Shown in pieces: positions 24,875-35,693 of a stretch of DNA of 64,000 nucleotides. Source of the stretch: Epiperipatus broadwayi (lineage: Eukaryota; Onychophora; Udeonychophora; Euonychophora; Peripatidae); NCBI GenBank assembly GCA_028023455.1, contig JAQFVV010012394.1, positions 24,499,934 to 24,563,933 of the forward strand, in the 5' to 3' direction. The notes beneath the pieces were generated by a model. The model was not told the origin of the DNA. It did no database searches and worked only from the letters and a program-made list of their open reading frames with translations. How positions within the stretch are numbered: the first letter of the stretch is position 1; each line of letters starts with the position of its first letter. The position numbers were made by a program, and so were the translations under genes.

Positions 24875-25536
24875 CAGCACTGGTCAAGATATCAATTATG
24901 ACCAACCAGTGAACTGCAAGATCTCTGACAAATGACTACAAATTTGAGTGAACATTGATGACTTATAGTGATAAATTCAGAGCTGATTTGAACATAAAAA
25001 ATAAAAAAGTAAAAATTCAAAATTATTCTCATTTAAAAATAGTTAAGTTTAAAATAACACCTGTAGTTATTGTCGATTGAAAAAATAAATTCCGGTTGGA
25101 AGAAGCTGAAAAAAATTAAACTTATTTCTGTGTAATGCTGGAGCAAATTCTTAGAAATATATAATTGCTGTTTTCCCAAAGGGAAATTGTAATACTAGAG
25201 GAAGTTAAGATAATTGAATAATAGTCATAATAAAATGACTTTGACAGGTTATATCTTATAGAAATAAAATTCATCAGTTCGTAAGTACCTGCTAAAAATG
25301 TCACCAATATTTGTCAGTTCCTAAAAAGCCCTTATAAAAAACAACACAAAGTTGTAAGTACATTTTAAAAACCCAAGACTTCAAACCATTATTTTTTCTG
25401 TTCAAGTTTTTGTTCTGGCAAAAATAAGGTCTTTTTCTTTCTGGTTTCTGCTTCAATGTCATGAAAAAATGCAGTCACCCTCAGATACACTTTCATCAAA
25501 AAATCACCCTAAAGTCTAAAGGTTTTGAGACCCCTG
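24875..25536. mobile_element. Non-autonomous hAT element, unit C
   Basis: 662-bp paralogue of the hAT element in units A and B, beginning CAGCACTGG and ending ACCCCTG. The 8-bp duplication GTATATAT is perfect (24867-24874 and 25537-25544). No transposase coding is seen; it is probably mobilised in trans. Confidence 0.82.
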
Positions 25537-27018
25537 GTATATATTATCAGTGGATGTTGTCATAAAATAAAGCATAAAAGTAATAAATGAGACTTGCGAC
25601 TGTAAATTATTGACTATTGGTTATTTATTTACAATCTGAGTTAGAAATTTGACAGTATGTGCATATTATTACATTGTACACAATATGAACAGCAATCTTA
25701 AAGTATTAATTCAATTAATTTCAGAATAATTCTATCATGATCTAAATTACTTCCAGAACAATATGATACTTGTGCTTGGGTCCACAGCTACAATTTTAGA
25801 TTCACTTTCACATCTCTAGTGATTAATCACACTGGGAAAAGTTTCAGTCACTTTCTGTTTTGGTACATTCATCTTCTATCCTTCTGATTCAACCATTAAT
25901 TATTGTAGAGACAAATGGTCAATTGTTATGGCAGTTTGCTAGTTCATTGCCTTGGTTTTAATATTGCCTATTTCTATTATATGAAATTGATTATCTTTTA
26001 ACTAGTAAATTCTATATTATGTGATATTTAGTGTTAAATTTCATATTAAGACGTAAGGTATTTTAGGTCTTTACAAATGAATAATATTAATTTTTTTTAT
26101 TTATATTAGACATAAAATAATTAAATCGGAAGTCTAACTCAGATAATGTACTATTTCTTAAATATTATAAATCTGTACACACTCACACGCCAGCAAAAGT
26201 TTAAAAAACTTAAGCAAATGATTAAGTTTAGAGTATATTTCTATATACATCAACTTTCACTGACCATGCTTAAATCAGCGTTTGAGTATATCATGTGCTT
26301 GATGTTATAATCAAATATTAAATTGTACAAACTTAGTTAATTAAATCCTTAATTAAAATGTGATTAATCTAAACATAAATCGTTTTCCTATTCTCAAAAA
26401 ACAAACTGCTAAAATAATAGTAAAGACAGTTGACATTCCTAATTATTAGAAATTACTCCAGTGAATTTAAATTAGAACTCATATTTTACTGGGATGTGAT
26501 AATATATAAAGAAAAGAAGAAATATGATTCATTAAAAATAATAAATTAGCTAGAGTTTTGTAAAATAGTATGAATTAATAATATGAAAAAATACAATTGT
26601 GAGTTAACAAAGAAAACTATAGAAAAGAATTAAATATTTAAAGTATAAAACAACTTCTTGGGATTACTGTTTTAACACCATCCTGAAATGTACGCAAAGT
26701 TCTACAAAGATTTATATTGTAATAAAAAAACAAGAAAACTAAATATCCTCTATAATTATTACATTTTCTAAATTGCCAAGTATTTTAAATGAAGAAATGA
26801 GAGATACACTTTATTATATTTTTTATAATACATACAAAACTCTATTATATGCGTCAATTTTCAATTTGTTTTTATTTTAAATCCCATTTTCGGTCTACTA
26901 TGTGCTAGGATAGATAACTTTTTCTTTGTATTCTATTCCTTCTGACATTTCAATTTCTTTATCATTTAGCTGCATAATCCATTCTCAATATACGCGGAAG
27001 CTGAATAATTTTTAAAGA

Positions 27019-27325
27019 ATGTGATGTGATGTACTGTAGCTTCTTAAATGAAGTCAAGAATCTCCCAGCAATTATGCCCAGAGAAACCTGTTAGCTACTT
27101 AATTTTACATTCCCCAGTCTAAGTTTTCCCATATTCTGCTCCATCCCATTTCCACAACATAATCTTTGTCAACTCTACAGCCTTTATATCTAAATTCCTC
27201 TTTTTCCAAACCCAGCAATAAAAACGAATAATCCACTTTCTGTATAATCACTTTTTTCATATTTATTCTTCCATAACTTCATTATATGTGCCCTTTCCGT
27301 TTTCAAGCATTTACATAATTTACAA
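27019..27325 (-). mobile_element. LINE 3'-end fragment in unit C
   Basis: About 307 bp matching the 3' UTR and last ORF2 codons of the LINE at 5652-9435, beginning with the TGTGATG tail. It has a small internal deletion near its 5' end, which stops at TACAA. It is inserted between AAAGAA and CAATAC of the unit; unit A near 10680 shows the uninterrupted site. The same junction side is seen next to the LINE fragment of unit D. Confidence 0.85.
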
Positions 27326-27799
27326 TACTTTTTTTAATGTGCTGCCCTCTTTTGCTCGTTTCATGACTGTTTTTAATAAAAATGGATATACTTTCATTAT
27401 TTTAATAAATGTAAATTAAATTTTTTGAAGTAATAGTACAATTTTAAAGTTATAATTACCAAATTGTACTTTTAAATAAACCTTCTTAATAACTATATAA
27501 TATATTTAAAAAATATTAAATTATCAATCTCTTGATTTTTCATATCTTCAATTACAAAATCTACTTTTAAAAGACGTGCGAAAAGAAACTCTCAGCAATT
27601 CTTACTCTTTCACCTAAACCTGGTGAAATTATTCTTTACGGGTGAAGTGAAAAATAATTAATTTTCTGTATACATAACCTTATATACTAATAGTCGGACA
27701 TAATATAGTGAAATAAGTATTGATGTATGTACCCTTTTCAAATTCAAACCCTAACTTCGTTTCTCATTTATGTAGGATTAGCTCCAAATTAATTTCTAG

Positions 27800-27902
27800 A
27801 AACGTTGGTGGCCTATCGGTTAGCATAGCTGCCTTCTAAGCAACCGCCCGGGTTCGCTTTCCGATTCATCGGTCAACACATTTGTCATATGAAAAAAATA
27901 AT
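27800..27902 (+). mobile_element. tRNA-Gly-derived SINE with 13-bp target duplication
   Basis: GTTGGTGGCCTATCGG resembles a tRNA A box and CGGGTTCGCTTTCC a B box, with an altered anticodon region CTTCTAAG. It ends in TTTGTCATATGAAAAAAA. AATTAATTTCTAG flanks it at 27787-27799 and 27903-27915, and units A (11098) and D (35050) show the single site. The same tail (TG-CA-ATGAAAAA) is on the SINEs at 35591, 37728 and 58671. Confidence 0.88.
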
Positions 27903-30287
27903 AATTAATTTCTAGGAATAACTGTCTTGGTAAGTTGGATAATAATCCTCATGGTGTATATGATTCTGTTTCTAGTTTGCTTTTTCATTCATGGCACTCC
28001 CAATTTCAGCTTCACTATCACTGAGTTTGAATTTCATTCTTTTCTTTCTTAGTTATTTGGTTGCTATTCTTACCTTTCAACCAAGCAAAGTCATCCTTAA
28101 ATGGGATAAATGTATTTTCTTATGTGGATTAATGTGATGACAGAGGTGTGGTCCTGTTCCTGATTATTTGTGTGTAATTTCACTTGATAAGAATTGAACT
28201 AATATATCTGATAGCTATTTTTAAAGAATTCTTATTGTAATGTATTATCCAATTATTAAATATTTGAATTTCCCAGTTGTAGTTTATGTAGAATTACCTA
28301 ATGGGTATAACAATAATCATGTTTTTTCGGCTTACATTCTAATATTTATTTTACTGATAAAATCTGTGATGATGCAGTGGAAGATGGGTGTTGGTATATC
28401 TTTGCTGCATGAAGTATATACTTCATAGTTTGTGGGAATCCGACTTTATTTGCAACTTGTTTATGCTATTGTGTAAAATTTTCAACAAAAGCATTCAACC
28501 CTAGAAGATATACAAATGTGCAAATGTATTTTAGTACTCCATCCAGTTTCAAAGTTTTTGAACTAGTTTGAAGTGACACCAGTGTTGTTATTTATTTCCA
28601 GGGTTTCTGGAATTCCATGAAAAGCAAAAATATCTTTAAAGATTGATATATTTCCATTGAACCCTGTATTTTGCATCAATTATAATTAGAAATAAGTGTT
28701 TGCTGAAAGACCTAAATGATCCATGTGAACTCAGTGTGAAGCAGTCAAAGCACTTGTTCGCAGAATGTACAACTGAGATTTTGGGTTTGTATTTGATTAA
28801 AATTCTATGCACACTTTTATTATATTTTCAATATTTTTGAGAAATGCTGGCCAAAATTAATAATAATGTGTTAAAATGTTGATTTCAATGTTATCTGTGT
28901 ACTCTCAAAAATCAATCTTAATACTTTTTACCAATCTTGGAATGACATGAATACACATTCTTTTTTTAATATAAACCACTTATTTATTGACATTTAAACT
29001 TGCCAGAGTGTTATTGAAAACATGTTTGATAATTTATTGATCATCTCATATACATCCAGTTTATAAATACTGTGTTTTTCTGAACATAAGATCTAGTCAG
29101 ATAATACACCCTACTGTAACTTATTCATGATGCTTATAATTTATGCCCTATGCCAAAATTAAACCCTACATAAAATCATCAGCCATTCAGATGGCTTTGT
29201 TTCCCTATTGTAACATATGCTGGATGTATTGAATTATAAAGTAATGAATGTATGAATAAACATTATTATTGATGTTTTAAATAAATAGTAATATAAATTG
29301 TGTGTTTCTTTTGTGTTTTCCCATTGATCATTTTTGACAAACATAATTCTACTGCATAGGTGAAACAATTTACCATATCTATCACAAATCAGTATATTGG
29401 ACAATTTATAATTTCATTTATGTATTTTTAGGTACTTATTTTATTTAATATTTCGATTTAGAATGCTTGATTTAGTTTTAGAGTTTCATCATGGTAGCTT
29501 TAAATAATCAAGACAAAAAAAAATTAGTTTCATTTCTTAAACATTTTTCCCCTCCGAAAAGCCTTTATTAAAATAACAGAAATGATTTTAATAATTACAG
29601 TTTAACTTAAGTTAAATCATCAATTTTTTTTTTCTAAAGAAAGTTACATATAATTTAGGAAGTGTTTAAAATGTGCACAATTAATAATGGCTGGAAATGG
29701 GAATTGTCATAATTTAATATGCTGTAATGGATGTCCTTAATGTGCACATGTGAAATACAGAAACATTTTCTGAATATTTCTGCTTGCATTTTTTTGCTGC
29801 TTTTGTGTGAACAAACCATTCTTAACTGTAATCATTTTTTTTACTACTCCTGTCTTGCAAGTTTTCACTCAACACTTGAGTTAATGATAAATGGAATAAT
29901 ATTCTGATCACCAGATGAGCACAAAAAAAGAGTTATTTTGGTGAGTGCAAGAAAGGAATTGTGGGGACTTCTCAGATTAAGAATCTTACAACATATTTGT
30001 ACTTTAAGAAGTGTATATTTTTGTACATGAAAAATAAGACATCCCAAATAATAAGCCCTCTATTATCTTTTGGAGCAAAATGTAATATAAAACTCAATCA
30101 AATCTGATCTTATTTTCAGGGAAACATGGTACCGCATATCTATTATATGCTTTTGCCCACTTTGAACTTACAATACTGTTCAGAATGTTTGATTCAAGTT
30201 TGTCTATATAATTAATAATGACCTGATCCATTGTGATACTTTTGTTTACATCTGGCATTCAGGATAGAAAAGCAGCATGAATTATAA

Positions 30288-30905
30288 CTAATTGTGTGAA
30301 ATATTTTATTTCTAGACCATGTGTATTGTCTCTCATAAATATTTAATAATTTTCCAATACTCAAATTCACTTTCTGACAAAATTTCTTCAAAATCTGCCC
30401 ATTTTTATTATCTACATCATCAATTTCTTCAATATGTCCATTCCTATCTCCTATAACCATTATTCTCTTCCCCTTTTCTTTAAAACTTTGTTTATCCTTA
30501 ACTAGACATTTATATATGTTACTGTTCAAACTTTGTATATCCTTAACTAGACATTCATATATGTTACTGTTACACTCCATTATAATTTGACTATCTCCAG
30601 TGGCTATATAAACTATATCCACCATCCATTCTTGTCTACCCAATCTTATTTCAAACCACAAGTGTTCTTGACATTTAACAATATTTAAATATTTTTTTGA
30701 TATAACACCTATACTACCACCCCTTTTTTCTTTTTCTTTTCTATTTACACCCTGCCATACCAACTGTTCCAAAATAGGTTCTTCTTCTCTTAGATGTGTT
30801 TCCACTACTGCTAATATCTCAAGCTCTTCATTTTCAATTGTTTTATTTAATTCCTTCCACTTTTCTGGTCTTCTACCACCTTGCATATTCAAAAACCCAA
30901 TTTAC
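30288..30905 (-). pseudogene. LINE ORF2 endonuclease fragment in unit D
   Basis: Minus-strand frame of about 200 codons equal to residues 42-230 of the ORF2 at 5772-9185. It keeps NMQGGR, ETHL and a GD-NGH block in which the middle residue is changed. It has a 45-bp tandem duplication (about 30484-30572) that repeats the NSNIY-CLVKD segment. It joins unit sequence directly at 30287 (inside the unit) and at 30906 (unit tail ACCAATAC), so the LINE 3' part and most of the unit are deleted together. Non-functional. Confidence 0.9.
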
Positions 30906-31096
30906 CAATACTTTTTCAAATGTGCTGCCCTCTTTTGTACGTTTCATGACTGTCTTTAATAAAATGTATATACTTTCAATATTTTAATAAATATAAATTA
31001 AATTTTTTAAAGTAGTGGTATAATTTTTAAGTTATAATTATTAAATTGTACTTATAAATAATTCTTAATATCTTTATAATATATTTAAAAAATATT

Positions 31097-33840
31097 TCAT
31101 TTCAAAACTTAATTTATTCAAAAGGTATGTTACATTATTGAACAAGAACAAAAAAATCAGATGATATAAGGAGAAGAGGTTAATGTTGTTATATATAATT
31201 TGCTAATAATGAGTGTAGTTCCATTACAAGTCTTTAAACTGTAAGAAGTACAAAGGATGCAGAGTGATCAAGATTGTTTTGATAATATGAGTTAGATGTA
31301 TCCAAGTTTTAACCAGTGGGAGCATTATTGGGTTTAGTGATTTAAGCATAACTTGATTTGTTTAGGGGATGAGACAGCATGTGTGTTAACTGCTATTGCA
31401 GTTGTGCCGGTCAGAAAAATGTATGTTGCTTTAACTCAGTTCAAATACTAGGGAAAAGTACCTTGAAGCCACTCATATACGAGATATAAGAATCAAGAAT
31501 ACTAAGGCCTCTGCCCTATCCGTCTATTTTCGAATCTAAACATGAATCAACAACATATCTGAGACACGCATAAATTGTTTTCTAGCCCTGGCCCACAGCT
31601 TAGCATCAGGGAGAGACATGGACGAGAATACTTACAGAACTAACTAAGTTAAATGTGCATAAAATATAATATGAATTAAGTGTTTGTGCATGCTTGGATC
31701 TTTGGACAAGTAAAAATAAAAGGTTAAGCTAATTAAAAATTGCAATAACATTAGGAGACTTAAGCTTTTTTAGTTTAAATAATATATTTTAATAAACGTA
31801 ATTTGAAAATATTAGAAAGGTTTTTAACTATCTCCGCTATTCCCCATTTGATTAATCATAAATAATTTTACAGTAAGGCGGATGGCAATTACGTAATATT
31901 TTGCGGTCTAAGTATTACTTTCCCAACTTCAATAAAATTATTAACTCGTGTTCCCTCCATAAAGCAAAATTAAAATAACTCTTTCACAAAGCATTCTCTC
32001 ATGCTTTGTGCCTTATAAACAATTTTAAAATATTTAATGATTTCTATAAATAACTATTATTTAAATGTGGAATAAATGCAAACAAAGTAAGACCAAGTTG
32101 GCAAACAAAAAGGAAACTTAACTAATACTTAAATGACAGATATTATTTCAAATTGGAAATATTTTTAAATGAAAAAAAATTTAAACCACATTAAAACAAG
32201 AAAGCATTTATATAACATTTTAAAATGAGGAATAGTGAAGGGGAAAAATTTAGGTATAAAATAGATGATCAAACGATAAATATAAATCTAATTAGTCTAA
32301 TAAAAGAAAAACGGTTACATTATAAATATATAATAAAATAATGAAACATTTTACGAAAGGTATTTAAAAAGGTAAAGTAATAGTTCATGAGGAGATATAT
32401 ATAAAGTTACTAGTTCTTGTTTCTTTGGTACATTTCCCTTGACATCCGTGGCTTGAGTACGTATGTAGAGCAATTTGTCCGGACAAGGGATTTGATATAT
32501 GCAGCATGTTTAACATAGGGCACAGACATGGCTCACAGATCTGTTTTACTATGGGTTGGACACTACAGCATTCTTGATGGATTAGGACCTTATGGCAGGC
32601 AAAGCTGATGTGCCTAGCCGCCGACTATGGTCACATTCACCAAATTTATAAAACCTTTAGCATGTTGCATGTTGAAACTTTGAACAGGAATGTTCCGCAA
32701 AACTAGGATCACTTTAAAGCACCGTCTGCCGAATCTTCACGCACAAAATCAGAATAGTTTCGAGGACAAAATCTGAAGAAATTCGGGATCAAAATCTGAA
32801 GGAGTTGAACAGCAAAATCTGCCTAATTCAGGAACAATATTTAACTGATTTTAGAAGCAAAATCTCACAAAGAATCAAAGCACAGGATCTGCATGAATAA
32901 GCATAAGAAAGACCAGAGAGACCAAGTCTTTTGTTCTCCTCTCCTTTTTATACCTTTTTGGAGATACTTTTCTATTGTTTTGCATATGATTTTAGATCTT
33001 GATGAACCCCCTATGCTTCTTTGTTTTGCAGTAACTTTTTACTAAAAATAAATTTTCAATAACTTTTTATCAAATTCTGCATTTAACTTTGAATTTGATT
33101 TAATTAAAAGGCCATCTTTAATTGCCTTGAATGGACTAACTAATTAAACAAATGTTATTCCTTTAGAAATGCAAGCAGGCTTATCTTAAAATAAAATCAT
33201 ATGCCATATCTTAATAAAAATTAAAAGAAAAATATTTTATTATTTCTTTTAATAAAATAACATTTTAGTTCAACAGAATTTTGCATTTAATCATATATAT
33301 ATATATACGCTTCCGTATATATATGTTTGATTGATAAATTTTGAAAAAGAAATTTTAATAATAATTTAATCTTAAAGAGAATTTTACTTTAAAAAAAATA
33401 TTTTAAAGTAAATAACTAAATTTACTAAGTGTTAAATGTACAAAATAAAACACGTTAATTTTATATTCAATGCAAAATCCTGTTGATACTTGGATATAAA
33501 CTTAACCCAGGTTTACAATATTGGTAAGTTTATAGAAGGCTGTGAAGCATGGATCGGACTGCCAGATCCATTGCTTCACAGTCAATTATATTGTTGAAAA
33601 GAGAGACGATGTGCCCATTGAAAGTTTTGATTGTGGAGAAGAGTTCATCTCGCTATTTAATTTATTTGATTAGATATGAATAGGGAGCTTGGGTTTGGTT
33701 GTAACGCTTGAATTAGCATTTTACATCTGACTATCCAAAGCTTATGCAGGATGAATAAAGAAATTCTGATTATTGAATAAGTTCCAGACTACATTGCTCT
33801 GTCTAGTGATAATATGACCTCACTATTGATTGGAACTTTG
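31097..33840. other. 2.7-kb unclassified insertion in the unit D tail
   Basis: Interrupts unit sequence. AAAAAATATT stands at both junctions (about 31087-31096 and 33842-33851), and the other units read across it once, so a 10-bp duplication is likely, though the run is low-complexity. The interior is less AT-rich than the flanks, notably 31200-31650 and 32400-32950, and has no long ORF. It contains a hairpin at 33539-33581 and an AT-palindrome near 33295-33323. A remnant LTR element or a processed copy are both possible; I recognise no domain. Confidence 0.5.
33539..33581. other. Strong hairpin inside the unit D insertion
   Basis: CTGTGAAGCATGGATC (33540-33555) pairs with GATCCATTGCTTCACAG (33565-33581) around a 9-nt loop, with a single bulged T. 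No T-run follows on either strand, so it is not a simple polymerase III terminator. Function unknown. Confidence 0.6.
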
Positions 33841-34132
33841 GAGAAAAAATATTAAATTATCACTCTAATGATTTTTTATATCTTCAATTAGAAATTGTCA
33901 TGCTTTTAAAATTCATGCGAAAAGTAAAACTCGGTTATTCTTAATTTTTCATTTAAACATTATGAAATTATATTAAACCATTAAGCATCACATGATCACA
34001 TTTCCTATACTAGCACATTAATTGTTGATAAACAGAGCAAAACTCTCCAGACAGTATTGCCACCTGTGCTAAACAGAGTAATCAATGGATGCCAGAATGC
34101 TTGTGCATAAAATCCCTATCTAATGCCTACTC

Positions 34133-34191
34133 ATCCAATATCCCCAGACTAGTTTCTGGCTTGTGGCCTTCGTCAGTGAGGAGCTTTGGAT
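34133..34191 (-). ncRNA. Hammerhead ribozyme, family A
   Basis: Stem I ATCCAA/TTGGAT and TCCTCA/TGGGGA, core CTGACGA, stem II GGC-CACAA-GCC preceded by an A-A mismatch, GAAA, stem III ACTAGT, cleavage site GUC. The A-A mismatch at the base of stem II is shared by all three copies of this element and may weaken folding. Confidence 0.75.
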
Positions 34192-34313
34192 CTGAGAGCA
34201 CTGCATCTAGATCTTAGGATCTAATGCAACCCTCTAGCAACCACCTTTTATCTCCACTTAACTACAAAACTATGAGAATGAATTTGAAAACACAAAAAAT
34301 GTTTTCAATCTAA

Positions 34314-34365
34314 GCTCCTCACTGACGAAGGCCACAAGCCAGAAACTAGTCTGGGGATATTGGAT
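34314..34365 (+). ncRNA. Hammerhead ribozyme, family A, 5'-clipped
   Basis: Begins at the orientation switch, so it keeps inner stem I (TCCTCA/TGGGGA), CTGACGA, stem II, GAAAC, ACTAGT and GUC but lacks the outer ATCCAA strand. It could still fold with a shortened stem I. Confidence 0.65.
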
Positions 34366-34762
34366 GAGTAGGCATTAGATAGGGATTTTATGCACAAGCC
34401 TTCTGGCATCCATTGATTACTCTGTTTAGCACAGGTGGCAATACTGTATGGAGAGTTTTGCTCTGTTTATCAACAATTAATGTGCTAGTATAGGAAATGT
34501 GATCATGTGATGCTTAATGGTTTAACACCAATCCTGCCTAATAGGATAGTGGTGGCTATGGTTGCAAAAGAGCCAAAGACACCAAAATGTATGGGTGCTG
34601 AACTGAGTTCAGACCCATATGACTATATAAGCTATTGAGCTTAGATTGAAAACATTTTTTGTGTTTTCAATTTCATTCTCATAGTTTTGTAGTTAAGTGG
34701 AGATAAAAGGTGGTTGCTAGAGGGTTGCATTAGATCCTAAGATCTAGATGCAGTGCTCTCAG

Positions 34763-34821
34763 ATCCAAAGCTCCTCACTGACGAAGGCCACAAGCCAGAA
34801 ACTAGTCTGGGGATATTGGAT
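34763..34821 (+). ncRNA. Hammerhead ribozyme, family A
   Basis: Full-length copy: ATCCAA, TCCTCA, CTGACGA (34778-34784), stem II GGC/GCC with a basal A-A mismatch, GAAAC, ACTAGT, GUC, TGGGGA, TTGGAT. Identical in pattern to the minus-strand copy of the same element. Confidence 0.75.
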
Positions 34822-35085
34822 GAGTAGGCATTAGATAGGGATTTTATGCACAAGCCTTCTGGCATCCATTGATTACTCTGTTTAGCACAGGTGGCAATAC
34901 TGTATGGAGAGTTTTGCTCTGTTTATGAAATTATATTGAAATCTAACTATAAAACCTTTGTAATAATAGTTTGACATATGATAATAATAGTAGTTTTCCT
35001 GGATCGTAGCCTAACTTATTTTCTTCATTTATTTACGATTAGGTCAAAATTAATTTCTAGGAATAATTTGGAAAGCTGGATAAAT

Positions 35086-35590
35086 AATACTTGTGAATGG
35101 GAATAAAGTACATTACATTACTTTCCTATCCTTAGCATATTCTGCTGATGAAAATTGTGTAAATTCTGGATATTCAATTAAATATCATACTATGAAAAAT
35201 TTTTCAGTACACTTAACTCTACTTTTTGCAATGGCTTTCTTAAATTTACTTTTCCTGATCCAACAATATAGCCAGTGGGATTTGAGTTTCTTAGACCGAT
35301 CCAACTGAAGTCTCATTAACAGTATTAAGACAAATCATGGCTTTGTGTTCATTGGTTAATATATGATATTTATCAGTCACTGATCTTTATATATCTAACC
35401 AAATCCAATTATGAACCGCATAGTTAATGATGTTGGGTTTATGGTAACAGTAGCAGAAATGAAGGACTTAATAAAGACCTTATTGAATCAGTGTTCATAT
35501 TTTGATTACAATCTGGTTTTTTTTAATTGGCCGAAATAACAAGAATTTAAATAATGTGCATAAATTTGTTGAATATATTACAATTGAATT
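35086..35590. other. Non-repeat AT-rich stretch
   Basis: Sequence to the right of the tandem array. A 71-codon plus frame (35093-35308) begins at GTG-AATG just past the array edge; it has no recognisable domain, and a minus-strand frame over the same bases is also open. I see no supported gene. Confidence 0.4.
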
Positions 35591-35684
35591 GGCAAGCGTT
35601 GGTGGCCTAATGGTTATCATAGCTGCCTTCCAAGCAGTAGGTCCGGGTTCGCTTTCCGGTCAACGCATTTGACACTGAAAAAAA
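35591..35684 (+). mobile_element. tRNA-Gly(UCC)-like SINE
   Basis: 35596-35667 is a 72-nt tRNA-Gly-like sequence: acceptor strands GCGTTGG and TCAACGC, an anticodon loop containing CTTCCAAG, T arm CCGGG-TTCGCTT-TCCGG. It is followed by TTTGACACTG and an A-run and flanked by AATTGAATT (35582-35590, 35685-35693). The A-tail and the direct repeat indicate a retroposed SINE rather than a tRNA gene, although the tRNA part is the best-preserved in the window. Confidence 0.8.
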
Positions 35685-35693
35685 AATTGAATT

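Larger units (their letters stand above)
19386..28236. repeat. Tandem repeat unit C
   Basis: Third copy. It carries a 0.99-kb inverted ribozyme-bearing element (20496-21488), a LINE 3' fragment (27019-27325) and a tRNA-derived SINE (27800-27902), all absent from copies A and B at the same sites. After subtracting them the unit is about 7.4 kb. It has the best-preserved minus-strand gypsy-like RT frame of the array, at 23312-23554. Confidence 0.9.
33975..34923. mobile_element. Hammerhead-bearing inverted element, family A, in unit D
   Basis: About 949 bp: one minus monomer (33975 to about 34314), then plus-orientation sequence of nearly one and a half monomers (34315-34923). TATGAAATTATATT flanks it at 33961-33974 and 34924-34937 (14 bp). 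The three hammerhead copies are at 34133-34191 (minus), 34314-34365 and 34763-34821 (plus); the plus copies are 456 bp apart. The orientation switch occurs at GCTC within the ribozyme's stem I, not at the cleavage site. Confidence 0.85.
28237..35085. repeat. Tandem repeat unit D (internally deleted, last copy)
   Basis: Fourth copy. It aligns to the unit start up to about 30287, then jumps directly into a LINE endonuclease fragment (30288-30905), then resumes with the unit tail. RT and hAT portions are therefore deleted. The tail is interrupted by a 2.7-kb block (about 31097-33840) and a ribozyme-bearing inverted element (33975-34923). Similarity to the other units stops near 35085, which I take as the right edge of the array. 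Confidence 0.85.

Noticed and set aside
32412-32600. Integrase-like frame in the unit D insertion
   Set aside because: A plus frame gives a YV-containing stretch loosely like a zinc-binding integrase N-terminus, but it has no HHCC residues and a stop; too weak to call.
1-35085. CRISPR array or bacterial repeat cluster
   Set aside because: The period is kilobases, the content is eukaryotic retroelements, and there is no short-repeat/spacer pattern.
35142-35170. CTGATGA near 35142 as another hammerhead
   Set aside because: No GAAA box, stem II or closing stem I follows.
35596-35667. Functional tRNA-Gly(UCC) gene
   Set aside because: The cloverleaf is nearly complete, but an A-run, a family-specific tail and a flanking direct repeat mark it as a SINE; the T-loop deviation is shared with other SINE copies and no T-run terminator follows directly.
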